Positions 17,792 through 27,377 of a stretch of 64,000 nt of DNA are shown here, one piece after another. The position numbers and the translations under genes are program-made. Positions within the stretch are counted from its first letter, which is position 1; every line of letters starts with the position of its first letter. A model generated the notes under the pieces. That model was not told the origin of the DNA and did not search any database. It was given only the letters and a program-made list of their open reading frames with translations. This DNA comes from JAPOUP01 sp026708635 (GTDB lineage: Bacteria; Pseudomonadota; Alphaproteobacteria; Rhodobacterales; Rhodobacteraceae): the NCBI GenBank assembly GCA_965200115.1, contig OZ241336.1:1860001-1924000 (forward strand), written 5' to 3'.

Positions 17792-20700
17792 ATGAGCCAT
17801 CTGCTCGACAGATTGAACTTCCTCCAGTCCACGACGCTCGAAGAGTTCTCGGATGGGTTCGGCAAGGCCACCAACGAAAGCCGCGCCTGGGAGGAGACTT
17901 ACCGCAACCGCTGGCGGCACGATAAGGTCGTCCGCTCCACGCACGGGGTCAACTGCACCGGATCGTGTTCGTGGAAGATCTACGTCAAGTCGGGCATCGT
18001 CACTTGGGAGACGCAGCAGACGGACTACCCGCGCACCCGCGCCGATCTGCCCAACCACGAGCCGCGCGGATGTGCGCGGGGCGCCTCCTACAGCTGGTAC
18101 CTCTATTCCGCGAACCGCGTGAAGAACCCGCTCGTGCGCGGCCGCCTGATGAAAGCCTGGCGCAAGTTGCGCGAGACGATGAACCCGATCGAGGCCTGGA
18201 CCAAGCTTCAGTCCGATCCGATCCTGCGCGCCTCTTATGTCGAAACCCGTGGCAAAGGCGGCTTCGTTCGCGCGACCTGGGACGAGGCTACTGAAATCAT
18301 CGCCGCCGCCAACGCCTATACGGCAAAAACCTACGGCCCGGATCGCGTCTTCGGCTTCTCGCCGATCCCGGCGATGTCGATGGTCAGCTATGCCGCAGGC
18401 TCCCGCTACCTCAGCCTGATGGGCGGCGTCTGCATGTCGTTCTACGATTGGTACTGCGATCTGCCGCCCGCCTCTCCGATGACATGGGGCGAGCAGACCG
18501 ACGTGCCCGAAAGCGCTGACTGGCACAATTCCGGCTACCTGTTGCTCTGGGGCTCGAACGTGCCGCAGACCCGGACGCCGGATGCGCATTTCTATACCGA
18601 AGCGCGTTATAAGGGCACCAAATCCGCCGTCATCTGCCCCGATTATTCTGAGGCCGCCAGATTCGGCGATGTTTGGCTGAGCGCCAAGCAGGGCACCGAC
18701 GCCGCGCTGGCCATGGCCTTCGGACACGTCATCCTGCGCGAGTTCCACCTGGACCGTCAGGCCGAGTACTTCGAAGAATACACGCGCAAGTATTCCGACT
18801 TCCCTATGCTCGTGCGGTTCGACGAGAAGGACGGCAAGCTCGTCCCCGGCCGCTTCTTGCGCGCCGACGATCTGGACGGAAAGCTTGGGGAAGAGAACAA
18901 CCCCGAATGGAAGACCGTCGCCTTCGACGAGATGTCCAAGACGCTGGTCGCCCCGAACGGGTCGGTCGGCTATCGCTGGGGCGAAGAGGGCGAATGGAAC
19001 CTCGAAGAGACGGCCAAGACGACCGAGACTAGACTGAAGATGTCGCTCGTCTTGGACGAGGACCACGACGATGTCGTCGGCGTCGACTTTCCCTACTTCG
19101 GCGGAGAGGCGTATGGCCAGTTCAAGACCGCCGCCACGCACCCCAAGGTCCTGACGCGCAGCATCCCGGTCAAGAAGATCAAGACGGCGGGTGGCGAGAT
19201 CGCAGTCGCGACGGTGTTCGACCTGTTCTGCGCCAATTACGGGCTCGATCGCGGCCTTGGTGGTGATTGGGTCACGTCCGACTACTGCAACGACATGCCC
19301 GGCACGCCCGCCTGGGCCGAGAAGATCACCGGCGTTCCCGCCGACAAGATCATCCACGTGGCCCGTGGCTTCGCCGACAATGCTGAAAAGACGCATGGCA
19401 AGTCGATGATCATCATCGGCGCCGCGATGAATCACTGGTTCCACATGGACATGAACTATCGCGGCGTCATCAACATGCTGGTGATGTGCGGCTGCGTCGG
19501 TCAGTCCGGCGGCGGCTGGGCGCATTACGTCGGCCAGGAAAAGCTGCGTCCGCAAACTGGCTGGCAGCCGCTTGCCTTCGCGCTCGACTGGAACCGTCCG
19601 CCGCGGCACATGAACTCGACCTCGGCTTGGTATGCCCATACCGACCAGTGGCGTTACGAGACGCTGAAGGCCGATGAAATCCTGTCCCCCACGGCTCCCG
19701 AGGGCGATTGGGACATCAGTCTGATCGACTACAACATCCGCGCCGAGCGGATGGGCTGGCTGCCATCGGCACCGCAGCTCAAGACCAACCCGCTCGAGGT
19801 GGCCAAGGCGGCAAAGGCGGCAGGCAAGGAGATCCCGGCCTATGTCGCGGAAAACCTGAAGTCGGGCGATCTGGAAATGTCCTGCGAGGATCCGGACAAC
19901 CCGGCCAACTGGCCGCGGAATCTGTTCGTGTGGCGTTCGAATCTTCTGGGCTCGTCCGGCAAAGGCCATGAATACTTCCTCAAGCACCTTCTGGGCACCG
20001 ACAACGGCGTCATGGGCAAGGACCTGGGCGAGGAGGGCGCGCAACTGCCGAAGGAAGCCAAGTGGCACCCAGACGCGCCGCGCGGAAAGCTGGACCTGCT
20101 CGTGGCCATCGACTTCAGGATGAGCACTACGGCGGTCTACTCTGACATCGTTCTGCCGACTGCCAGCTGGTACGAAAAGGACGACATGAATACGTCGGAC
20201 ATGCACCCTTTCATCCATCCGCTGCAAGCGGCGGTGGACCCGGCCTACGAAAGCAAGTCCGACTGGGAAATCTTCAAGGCGATCGCGAAGAAATTCCAGC
20301 AGATCGTGCCGGGTTACCTGGGGCAGGAAACCGACATCGTCGCACTTCCCATCCTGCACGACACACCAGCCGAAATCGCGCAGGACCAGGTGAAAGACTG
20401 GAAGAAGGGCGAATGCGACCTGATCCCCGGCAAGACGGCTCCAGCCTATGTGGCGGTGGAACGTGACTATACCGCGATCTACGACCGCTTTACGGCACTT
20501 GGGCCCGCACTCGACAAGCTCGGCAACGGCGGCAAGGGCATCACCTGGAATACGCAGGAAGAGATCGACAACCTGTCGGCCCTGAACGGCGTGCAATTGG
20601 ACGGATCGGCCGCTGGACGGCCGAAGATCGATACCGCCATCGACGCCTGCGAAGTGATCTTGATGTTGGCGCCCGAGACCAACGGTAATGTCGCCGTGAA

Positions 20701-21532
20701 GGCTTGGGAGGCCCTATCCAAAGCCACCGGGCGCGGACATGCGCATCTGGCTGAGGGGGAGCACAGCAACAAGATCCGTTTCCACGACATTGCGGCGCAA
20801 CCCCGCAAGATCATCTCAAGCCCCACTTGGTCGGGCATCGAAAGCGAGAAGGTCAGCTACAACGCGGGCTATACCAACGTGCACGAGATGATCCCCTGGC
20901 GCACGCTGACAGGCCGTCAGCAGCTCTATCAGGATCACCTGTGGATGCGGGCCTTCGGCGAAGGCTTCATGTCCTACCGGCCTCCGGTGGATCTGAAGAC
21001 AATCACCAAGGATGTGCAGGACGAAGGCGACAACCTGGTACTGAACTTCATCACACCGCACCAGAAGTGGGGCATTCACTCCACCTATACCGACAACCTG
21101 CTGATGCTGACGCTTAACAGGGGCGGGCCGGTAATTTGGATCTCCGAGAACGACGCGCGGTCGGCGGGCATCGTCGATAACGACTGGGTCGAGCTCTACA
21201 ACACCAATGGTGCGCTGACGGCACGCGCGGTGGTGTCGCAGCGTATCAAGGACGGCACCACGTTCATGTATCACGCTCAGGAAAAGATCGTGAACACACC
21301 TGGATCGGAAAAGACCGGCCATCGCGGGGGCATCCACAACTCCGTCACCCGCGCAGTCCTGAAACCCACCCACATGATCGGCGGCTACGCCCAGCAATCC
21401 TACGGCTTCAACTACTACGGCACCGTGGGGGCGAACCGGGACGAATTCGTTGTCGTCAGGAAGATGAAGAAAGTCGACTGGCTCGATCGCGAGAAGAGCT
21501 GGGAAGCGCCTGCACAGGAGGCAGCAGAATGA
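17792..21532 (+). CDS. narG: respiratory nitrate reductase alpha subunit
   Basis: A 1246-residue molybdopterin oxidoreductase, the same length as E. coli NarG (1247). Near residue 50 the sequence STHGVNCTGSCSWKIYVKSG gives the His and first Cys ligands of the FS0 [4Fe-4S] cluster, completed by the Cys in PRGCARGAS. The molybdenum-ligand region WYCDLPPASPMTWGEQTDVPE is intact. It catalyses nitrate to nitrite in the cytoplasm with electrons from NarH. There is no Tat signal of the periplasmic type. A strong RBS (AAGGAG) precedes the ATG; narH overlaps by 4 bp. Confidence 0.97.
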   Translation: MSHLLDRLNFLQSTTLEEFSDGFGKATNESRAWEETYRNRWRHDKVVRSTHGVNCTGSCSWKIYVKSGIVTWETQQTDYPRTRADLPNHEPRGCARGASYSWYLYSANRVKNPLVRGRLMKAWRKLRETMNPIEAWTKLQSDPILRASYVETRGKGGFVRATWDEATEIIAAANAYTAKTYGPDRVFGFSPIPAMSMVSYAAGSRYLSLMGGVCMSFYDWYCDLPPASPMTWGEQTDVPESADWHNSGYLLLWGSNVPQTRTPDAHFYTEARYKGTKSAVICPDYSEAARFGDVWLSAKQGTDAALAMAFGHVILREFHLDRQAEYFEEYTRKYSDFPMLVRFDEKDGKLVPGRFLRADDLDGKLGEENNPEWKTVAFDEMSKTLVAPNGSVGYRWGEEGEWNLEETAKTTETRLKMSLVLDEDHDDVVGVDFPYFGGEAYGQFKTAATHPKVLTRSIPVKKIKTAGGEIAVATVFDLFCANYGLDRGLGGDWVTSDYCNDMPGTPAWAEKITGVPADKIIHVARGFADNAEKTHGKSMIIIGAAMNHWFHMDMNYRGVINMLVMCGCVGQSGGGWAHYVGQEKLRPQTGWQPLAFALDWNRPPRHMNSTSAWYAHTDQWRYETLKADEILSPTAPEGDWDISLIDYNIRAERMGWLPSAPQLKTNPLEVAKAAKAAGKEIPAYVAENLKSGDLEMSCEDPDNPANWPRNLFVWRSNLLGSSGKGHEYFLKHLLGTDNGVMGKDLGEEGAQLPKEAKWHPDAPRGKLDLLVAIDFRMSTTAVYSDIVLPTASWYEKDDMNTSDMHPFIHPLQAAVDPAYESKSDWEIFKAIAKKFQQIVPGYLGQETDIVALPILHDTPAEIAQDQVKDWKKGECDLIPGKTAPAYVAVERDYTAIYDRFTALGPALDKLGNGGKGITWNTQEEIDNLSALNGVQLDGSAAGRPKIDTAIDACEVILMLAPETNGNVAVKAWEALSKATGRGHAHLAEGEHSNKIRFHDIAAQPRKIISSPTWSGIESEKVSYNAGYTNVHEMIPWRTLTGRQQLYQDHLWMRAFGEGFMSYRPPVDLKTITKDVQDEGDNLVLNFITPHQKWGIHSTYTDNLLMLTLNRGGPVIWISENDARSAGIVDNDWVELYNTNGALTARAVVSQRIKDGTTFMYHAQEKIVNTPGSEKTGHRGGIHNSVTRAVLKPTHMIGGYAQQSYGFNYYGTVGANRDEFVVVRKMKKVDWLDREKSWEAPAQEAAE

Positions 21533-23052
21533 GAATCCGCGCACAAATCGGCATGGTGCTGAACCTCGATAAATGCATCGGGTGCCACACATGCTCCGTC
21601 ACCTGCAAGAACGTCTGGACCAGCCGCGACGGCGTCGAATACGCCTGGTTCAATAATGTGGAGACCAAGCCGGGCACCGGCTATCCGACCGACTGGGAAA
21701 ACCAAGCGCGGTGGAAGGGCGGCTGGGAACGGACGAAATCCGGCAAGTTGCAGCCCAAGCAGGGCTCGAAATGGCGGATCCTATCCAATATCTTCGCTAA
21801 CCCGGCGATGCCAGAGATCGACGACTACTACGAGCCATTCGATTTCGATTACGACCACCTGAAATCCGCCCCCGAGATGGAGACGTTTCCAACCGCGCGC
21901 CCCCACTCAAAGATCACCGGCGAGCGGATCGAGAAGATCGAGAAGGGACCGAACTGGGAGGAAATACTGGGCGGCGAATTTTCAAAGCGAAGCCAGGACT
22001 ACAACTTCGAAGGCATCCAGAAAGAAATCTACGGGGAATACGAGAACACCTTCATGATGTATCTCCCCCGGCTCTGCGAGCATTGCCTCAATCCGGCCTG
22101 TGCTTCGTCCTGCCCGTCGGGCGCGATCTACAAGCGCGAGGAGGACGGCATCGTCCTGATCGACCAAGAGAAATGCAGGGGCTGGCGGATGTGCGTCTCG
22201 GGCTGCCCCTACAAGAAGGTCTATTACAACTGGTCGACCGGCAAATCCGAGAAATGCACGCTCTGCTATCCCCGGATCGAGAGCGGCAACCCGACCGTGT
22301 GTTCCGAGACCTGCGTGGGCCGCATCCGGTATCTGGGCGTGATGCTCTATGACGCCGACAAGATCGAAGGCACCGCCAACATGGAGAACGAGCACGATCT
22401 CTATGATGCGCAATTGGGTGTCTTCCTCGACCCGCGCGACCCGATTGTGGTCGAGACCGCGTGTGCTGATGGCATTCCCGAGGATTGGATCAAGGCCGCT
22501 CAGGAAAGCCCGATCTGGAAGATGGCGATGGAATGGAAGGTCGCCTTCCCGCTGCATCCCGAATACCGGACGCTGCCGATGGTGTGGTATATCCCGCCGC
22601 TCAGCCCGATCCAGAACGCGGCTGAAGCGGGCGCCATCGGAACCGAGGCGGGCATGCCCGACGTCAAGAACCTGCGTATCCCGGTGCGTTACCTCGCCAA
22701 CATGCTGACAGCAGGCGACGAGGCCCCAGTGGTCACGGCGCTGGAACGGATGCTGGCGATGCGCTCCTACATGCGGTCGAAGACCGTGGAGGGCGTCATC
22801 GACGAAGCCATCGCGGCCCGCGTCGGCCTGTCGGGCCGTGTGATCGAAGACATGTACAAGATCATGGCTTTGGCGGATTACGAGGACCGTTTCGTGATCC
22901 CGACAACCCACCGCGAGCAGGTCGAGGAAGCCTACGATCTGCGCGGCGGCTGTGGGTTCACCGACACCAACGGGTGTTCCACCGGAGCATCGGGCAAGTC
23001 GCTTTTCGGCGGTGCCAAGAAACCCCTCAAAATGCCGTCGGAGGTGATGTGA
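21529..23052 (+). CDS. narH: respiratory nitrate reductase beta subunit
   Basis: A 507-residue iron-sulfur protein (E. coli NarH has 512). Four cysteine groups are seen: CIGCHTCSVTC near residues 17-27, CEHCLNPACASSCPSG near 184-199, KCRGWRMCVSGCPY near 216-229 and KCTLCYPRIE with CSETCVG later. In the third group Trp replaces a Cys (RGWRMC), the known feature that makes one cluster 3Fe-4S. The protein carries electrons from the haem subunit NarI to NarG. It overlaps narG by 4 bp and is followed 1 bp later by narJ. Confidence 0.97.
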   Translation: MRIRAQIGMVLNLDKCIGCHTCSVTCKNVWTSRDGVEYAWFNNVETKPGTGYPTDWENQARWKGGWERTKSGKLQPKQGSKWRILSNIFANPAMPEIDDYYEPFDFDYDHLKSAPEMETFPTARPHSKITGERIEKIEKGPNWEEILGGEFSKRSQDYNFEGIQKEIYGEYENTFMMYLPRLCEHCLNPACASSCPSGAIYKREEDGIVLIDQEKCRGWRMCVSGCPYKKVYYNWSTGKSEKCTLCYPRIESGNPTVCSETCVGRIRYLGVMLYDADKIEGTANMENEHDLYDAQLGVFLDPRDPIVVETACADGIPEDWIKAAQESPIWKMAMEWKVAFPLHPEYRTLPMVWYIPPLSPIQNAAEAGAIGTEAGMPDVKNLRIPVRYLANMLTAGDEAPVVTALERMLAMRSYMRSKTVEGVIDEAIAARVGLSGRVIEDMYKIMALADYEDRFVIPTTHREQVEEAYDLRGGCGFTDTNGCSTGASGKSLFGGAKKPLKMPSEVM

Positions 23053-23053
23053 G

Positions 23054-23758
23054 ATGGACCGGACACTGAAAGCACTTTCGCTGATCCTCAGCTACCCGAC
23101 GCGAGAACTGCAAGCGGCCATGCCCGAGATCGGGGCCGTCCTGGCCTCTGATACAAGGCTGACCGGGGCGGCCCGTCGGGCGTTGCGTCCGCTCGTGGAG
23201 GAACTGGGCAGGCGCGACATCTGTGAGCTCGAAGAGCAGTTCGTGCTGCTTTTCGATCGCTCGCGCACGCTCTCGCTCAACCTCTTCGAGCATGTTCACG
23301 GCGAAAGCCGGGACCGGGGCGGCGCGATGGTCTCGCTGGTCGAGACTTACCGGGCGGGCGGGTTCGATCCCGTCACGTCCGAATTGCCGGACCACCTTCC
23401 GGTGCTGCTAGAATTCCTGTCGACGCGTCCCTTCGCAGAAGCACAGGACACTCTGGAGGACGCGGCCCATATCTTCGAGGCGTTGAACACGCGGCTTTGC
23501 CGACGTGAGAGCCCATATGGTGCCGTGTTCACCAGCCTTTTGCAGCTTTCCGGCGTGAAGGCTAACCGGGAGTCCGTGGCGGAACTGCTCGAGCAGCCCG
23601 AGGTCGACCCCACCGATCTCGAAGCGTTGGACGAAGTCTGGGAGGAGAGTGAGGTGCTTTTCGGCCCCGACCCCAACGCCGGATGCCCGCAAGTGCGCGA
23701 CATGCTCTCTCGGATGGATACTCCGATCAACCCTGCACCGCGCCATGCAGCCGAATAG
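23054..23758 (+). CDS. narJ: nitrate reductase assembly chaperone
   Basis: A 234-residue all-helical chaperone of the NarJ/TorD type. It opens MDRTLKALSLILSYPTRELQ and contains the family block LSLNLFEHVHGESRDRGGAMVSL near residues 75-97 and DHLPVLLEFLS. It helps insert the molybdenum cofactor into NarG before membrane docking and is not part of the final enzyme. The position between narH and narI is the classical one. It ends with an acidic tail and is 12 bp upstream of narI. Confidence 0.95.
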   Translation: MDRTLKALSLILSYPTRELQAAMPEIGAVLASDTRLTGAARRALRPLVEELGRRDICELEEQFVLLFDRSRTLSLNLFEHVHGESRDRGGAMVSLVETYRAGGFDPVTSELPDHLPVLLEFLSTRPFAEAQDTLEDAAHIFEALNTRLCRRESPYGAVFTSLLQLSGVKANRESVAELLEQPEVDPTDLEALDEVWEESEVLFGPDPNAGCPQVRDMLSRMDTPINPAPRHAAE

Positions 23759-23770
23759 GGAGAAAGACCC

Positions 23771-24550
23771 ATGTTCCCCAATCTCGATATTGACTTCATC
23801 ATCTTCGGCATCATGCCTTACGCCGCGCTGACCATCCTCGTGGTGGGCTCCATCGCACGTTACGAGCGCGATCCCTTCACCTGGAAATCGTCTTCCAGCC
23901 AGCTTTTGCGCCGCAAGCAGCTCATCTGGGGTTCGGTCCTTTTCCACGTGGGCATCATAACGATCTTCTTCGGGCACCTCGTTGGGCTCTTCACGCCGGT
24001 CTGGGTGCTTGACGCGGTCGGCATTCCCTACTGGCTTAAGCAGTGGATGGCGGTCATCATCGGCGGACCCGCCGGCATTGCCGCCTTGATCGGGGCAACG
24101 ATCCTGCTGCACCGGCGGCTTGTCGATCCGCGCATCCGCCAGACTTCGAGCTACCCCGACATTATCATCATGGCGCTGATCTGGTGGCAGTTGGTCATCG
24201 GGCTTCTGACTATTACCCAGACGCTGCAGCACATGGACGGAGCTGAAATGGTCCGATTCATGAACTGGTCGCAGAGCATCGTGACTTGGAACATCAATGC
24301 CTGGTTGATCGTCGTCGACGTGCACTGGCTCTACAAGCTGCACATCTTTCTTGGCCTGATCATCACCGCGCTGTTCCCGTTCACGCGGTTGGTGCATATG
24401 ATCTCTGGCTTTGCAGCACCGTTCCGGTACCTGTTGCGACCGGGTTACCAGATCGTCCGGTCGCGCCGGCAAAAGCCTCTGCCAAGGGCGCGCAATGTGG
24501 TTCCGGCCGCAGACAATCGCGCCGCGGCCGAAGCAACACCCGCGGAGTGA
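23771..24550 (+). CDS. narI: respiratory nitrate reductase gamma subunit, cytochrome b
   Basis: A 259-residue membrane protein with five spans; E. coli NarI has 225, and the extra length is a C-terminal tail rich in Arg and Ala. Histidines that ligate the two b haems are visible in FHVGIITIFFGHLVG (spans 2) and in LYKLHIFLGLIITALFPFTRLVHMISG (span 5). It oxidises quinol on the periplasmic side and passes electrons to NarH. It sits 12 bp after narJ and 5 bp before the isomerase gene. Confidence 0.95.
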   Translation: MFPNLDIDFIIFGIMPYAALTILVVGSIARYERDPFTWKSSSSQLLRRKQLIWGSVLFHVGIITIFFGHLVGLFTPVWVLDAVGIPYWLKQWMAVIIGGPAGIAALIGATILLHRRLVDPRIRQTSSYPDIIIMALIWWQLVIGLLTITQTLQHMDGAEMVRFMNWSQSIVTWNINAWLIVVDVHWLYKLHIFLGLIITALFPFTRLVHMISGFAAPFRYLLRPGYQIVRSRRQKPLPRARNVVPAADNRAAAEATPAE

Positions 24551-24555
24551 GGGAC

Positions 24556-25353
24556 ATGAACGCAGCCCTGTTCCCCGATCTGATCGTCAACGGCGAATTG
24601 GTGTCACATGCGTTGGTCGCCGCCGAGACGCAGAACCACGACGCGCCAAAGGGCAAGCCCGGGATTGCTTGGCGCAAAGCGGCACGCGCCATCGCGGTCC
24701 GCACATTGTTGTTGCAGGAGGCCCGGTCCCGCGGGATCGCCGCGGAGCCAGACGAAGTCGGCTCTAGCCGCTTCGAGACCGAGGAGGAGGCCCTGATCTG
24801 GGGCCTTCTCGAAACCGCGGTAAACGTCGCAGCCCCGTCCGAGCCGGAGATCCGCGCCGAATGGGAAAGGGACCCCGCCCGATTTCGCACTCCACCGCTT
24901 TGGGATGTGTCCCATATCCTGATCGCCTGCGATCCCAGGGATACGGCGGCCCGCGAAAAGGCTGAACGCCGCGCAACGACCCTGGCAGAGCTTGCCACCG
25001 GCGAGCCAAAGGGCTTCGCAGCACTCGCCGTGCGCGAAAGCGATTGTGGGTCCAAGGCGTCGGGCGGTGCCTTGAGGCAGCTGGGGCCGGGCGATACGGT
25101 GCCCGAGTTCGAGGTGATCCTGCGGACCCTGTCCGAGGGACAGATCACGGCCACGCCGGTTCTGACGCGGTACGGCTTTCACATCGTCCGAATGGATGCG
25201 GCCGCCCTCGGCCGAGTTCTGCCCTTCGACGCAGTGCGGGACAAGATTGCGCTGGCGCTGGAAAAGGCGCGTTGGGCCAGCGCGGCCAAAGCCTTTGTCG
25301 GGGAGTTGATCGACACCGCCGATATTAAGGGGGCCGAGTTGGATGCAGCTTAA
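24556..25353 (+). CDS. parvulin-type peptidyl-prolyl isomerase (NifM-like)
   Basis: A 265-residue protein. The N-terminal half is helical. The C-terminal half has the parvulin pattern WDVSHILIAC near residue 115, then LAVRESDCGSKASGGALRQLGPGDTVPEFE and the end TRYGFHIVRMD. Such isomerases are often the last gene of nar operons and probably help fold the reductase. The start at 24556, 5 bp after narI, is preferred to a frame from 24286 which lies within narI. No signal peptide is visible, so it should act in the cytoplasm. Confidence 0.85.
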   Translation: MNAALFPDLIVNGELVSHALVAAETQNHDAPKGKPGIAWRKAARAIAVRTLLLQEARSRGIAAEPDEVGSSRFETEEEALIWGLLETAVNVAAPSEPEIRAEWERDPARFRTPPLWDVSHILIACDPRDTAAREKAERRATTLAELATGEPKGFAALAVRESDCGSKASGGALRQLGPGDTVPEFEVILRTLSEGQITATPVLTRYGFHIVRMDAAALGRVLPFDAVRDKIALALEKARWASAAKAFVGELIDTADIKGAELDAA

Positions 25354-25368
25354 TCGGGAGGACAGGCC

Positions 25369-25449
25369 ATGAAAAGGCAAAGGGTCCTATCGGAAGGTTT
25401 GTTCGTAGGATTACTAAGTGTAACGGCCTGCAATCATCGTCTGATTTGA
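25369..25449 (+). pseudogene. short reading frame, probable start of a truncated gene
   Basis: GGGAGGACAGGCC precedes an ATG at 25369 that opens 26 codons (MKRQRVLSEGLFVGLLSVTA then CNHRLI and a stop). The good ribosome site 15 bp after the isomerase gene suggests the next nar-operon gene began here and was lost. The frame contains TCGGAAGGTTTGTTCGTAG, almost identical to 11408-11427, which may mark the edge of inserted DNA. No product is recognised. Confidence 0.35.
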
Positions 25450-25649
25450 GCCCAGATTAAATTGGGACATAGCCAATCTCGACCTGAAATACTCAACGCT
25501 CTTGCGCAGGCATTGTTATGATTCCACGAAGGATGTCGGGAAAACGTGAACTTGATGGCAATTGTAAAATTCACTGCAACGCTTGATGCACTCGCCCGCG
25601 GCAAAAGATTATCTGGCATTAAAAATTGATGACCGCGGGGCTTGAAATA
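25450..25649. other. AT-richer spacer before IS30 copy 1
   Basis: About 200 bp of noticeably lower GC content than the nar operon. No gene, RNA or repeat was recognised. Confidence 0.4.
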
Positions 25650-25772
25650 GGGCCCCCGTTCCACAGTGAGGTGCAACACCCGATGTGGGTGAATGCTAGC
25701 TGAGGCAACGCATGATGTTGCGAATCGGCCGGATGGCGGTGACAGTCCCGGTGTTCAGACTGGGAGACCGCC

Positions 25773-26732
25773 ATGCCCGAGGGCTACCGCCACCTGACCT
25801 ATGCCGAGAGATGCCAGATCCACGCCCTGAGGAAAAGCGGGCATTCGAACGGGGCGATCGCCCGCCAGCTGGGGCGTGACCGGACGACGGTCTGGCGCGA
25901 GGTGCGCCGGAACTCGGGAAAGCGCGGCTACCGCCACGGGCAGGCGCAGGGGAAGGCCGAGGGGCGCCGCAGCGCGGCCTCGTCGGTCCCGCGCAGGATG
26001 ACGCCCGATCTGTGGCGCATGGTGGAGGAGCGGCTCGCGGAGGGCTGGAGCCCGGAGCAGATCTCCGGTCGCCTCCGGAAGGAGGGCCATCCGATGGCGG
26101 GCCGTCAGTGGATCTACCGGCACGTCCACGCCGACCGCAGGGCCGGTGGCCGGCTCTGGCGGCATCTGCGCCGCCGGGGAAAGAGGCCGAACCGGAAGGG
26201 CGGGGCCCACGCGGGCCGGGGCCACATCCCGGGCCGGGTGGACATCTCCGAGCGTCCGGCGCTGGTGGAGGCGAAGGCGCGGGTCGGTGACTGGGAGGCC
26301 GACACGATCGTGGGCGCGGGCCACAGCGGGGCCGTGGTGTCGCTGGTGGACAGGGCGTCGAAGTACGCGCTCCTGCGGAGGCTCGACAGGAAGACCGCGG
26401 CCGCGGTCGGGGCCGCCATGACCGGCATGCTGGGATCCCTCCCCGTCCACACGGTCACGGTAGACAACGGCAAGGAGTTCGCGGACCACGCGCGGGTGTC
26501 CAGGGCGCTGGGCGCGGACTTCTTCTTCGCGCGGCCCTACCACTCGTGGGAGCGCGGGCTGAACGAGCACACCAACGGCCTGGTGCGGGGGTACCTGCCC
26601 AAGGGAACGGACTTCCGCAAGGTGACGGACGCCGACGTCAGGGCCGTCCAGGACCGCCTGAACGCGCGTCCCAGGAAGGCGCTGGGCTACCTGACGCCGG
26701 CGGAGGCGTTCCTTCGGGCGCGGCCTCCCTGA
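25773..26732 (+). CDS. IS30-family transposase, copy 1
   Basis: A 319-residue transposase. The N-terminal helix-turn-helix reads YRHLTYAERCQIHALRKSGH and GAIARQLGRDRTTVWREVRR. The DDE catalytic core shows VGDWEADTIVG (first Asp), VTVDNGKEFADH (second Asp) and HSWERGLNEHTNGLVRGYLPKGTDF (Glu), all typical of IS30. The protein cuts and joins the element ends. It is intact and identical to the copy at 62464, so both could be active. Confidence 0.95.
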   Translation: MPEGYRHLTYAERCQIHALRKSGHSNGAIARQLGRDRTTVWREVRRNSGKRGYRHGQAQGKAEGRRSAASSVPRRMTPDLWRMVEERLAEGWSPEQISGRLRKEGHPMAGRQWIYRHVHADRRAGGRLWRHLRRRGKRPNRKGGAHAGRGHIPGRVDISERPALVEAKARVGDWEADTIVGAGHSGAVVSLVDRASKYALLRRLDRKTAAAVGAAMTGMLGSLPVHTVTVDNGKEFADHARVSRALGADFFFARPYHSWERGLNEHTNGLVRGYLPKGTDFRKVTDADVRAVQDRLNARPRKALGYLTPAEAFLRARPP

Positions 26733-26886
26733 GGGAAAGCCCCGGGCGGATCGCCCTCCACGCGCCGCGGGCCGTCCCCGGCGCGCCCGCAGGCATGCCT
26801 TGCGCCGCCCGGAGGGGCCGGTTAGGCTCGGATCCAAAGGGACCGAGCCGTTTCCGTGCGGAATCGGGGGGGTCGGAGGGCGCGAA

Positions 26887-26957
26887 AAGCGCAACGCCCG
26901 GCCCTTCCCTCCGCTCGGGCTCCGCCCTCGCTCCGGAAAGGGCCGGGCGTTGCGCTT
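26887..26957. terminator. 20-bp stem hairpin at the right end of IS30 copy 1
   Basis: A perfect 20-bp inverted repeat (26887-26906 and 26938-26957, arm AAGCGCAACGCCCGGCCCTT) with a 31-nt loop. It lies 154 bp after the transposase stop and its right arm overlaps the inner part of the element's terminal repeat. It may insulate the transposase from outside transcription. The same structure is at 63578-63648 in copy 2. Confidence 0.6.
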
Positions 26958-27044
26958 CGGAGTGGCGCCGGGGGGGGAACACACGCCTGTTCTTCGTGAC
27001 GAATCCACAATGAAAGCCGTAATTGAACGGGGCAGGGTTAAGCG

Positions 27045-27265
27045 TTTCTTCTTCCTATTTTTGGTCAGGCGGCGATGGCCTGATTCGCCTTCCAGTCTAG
27101 CGGGCCGGGCAGCCGGAGGCTCATGACGCTGCCCCTGGGCGCGAGCATGGTGTTGGCGCCTCTCGTATGCCCAGCGGGTGCCGGGGCGCTTCAGCGGCGG
27201 CCCGAACGTGCGGCATCCGCTTTCCACGGCGCCGCCTCCGACCTGGATGCCCCATTCGCCAAAAG
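27045..27265 (-). pseudogene. ISKra4-family transposase 3' remnant
   Basis: On the minus strand, from 27260 downward, the sequence resembles the end of the complete ISKra4 transposase at 54638. VESGCRTFGPPLKRPGTRW corresponds to VEAGCRTFGLRLKRSGARW there, and after a frame disturbance GESGHRRLTK corresponds to GESGHRRLTN. The middle is out of frame, so the copy is dead. The element end may be near 27035, where GGGTTAAGCG resembles an outer terminus. Confidence 0.65.
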
Positions 27266-27377
27266 TTCTCCCTTACCGGCCGATGGCGTTGGCCACCGAT
27301 CCCTCAAGCGCCGCGGCCCTGATGTTGCACGGGTTGCCGTGCAGGCCGTTTATCCACGGTGCGTGGCGCCCGAACGG

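Larger units (their letters stand above)
25653..26973 (+). mobile_element. IS30-family insertion sequence, copy 1
   Basis: A 1321-bp element identical by eye to 62344-63664. Its ends form an imperfect 29-bp inverted repeat (25653-25681 and 26945-26973, 20 of 29 positions match, beginning CCCC). It is flanked by GGG on both sides (25650-25652 and 26974-26976), a likely 3-bp target duplication. One transposase gene occupies most of it; about 240 bp of GC-rich sequence with a long hairpin follow. It lies just downstream of the nar operon. Confidence 0.9.

Noticed and set aside
17690..20596. Very long minus-strand open frame opposite narG
   Set aside because: It is the antisense shadow of narG, caused by high GC at third positions; no domain is recognisable and narG is certain.
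26887..26957. CRISPR-like or tRNA-like structure at the IS30 right end
   Set aside because: It is a single long hairpin with identical partner in copy 2, without repeats and spacers or a cloverleaf.
25755..27227. Long minus-strand frame across IS30 copy 1 and its flank
   Set aside because: It mirrors the IS30 transposase; only the last part (27045-27265) shows a true similarity, to ISKra4 transposase, and that is reported separately.
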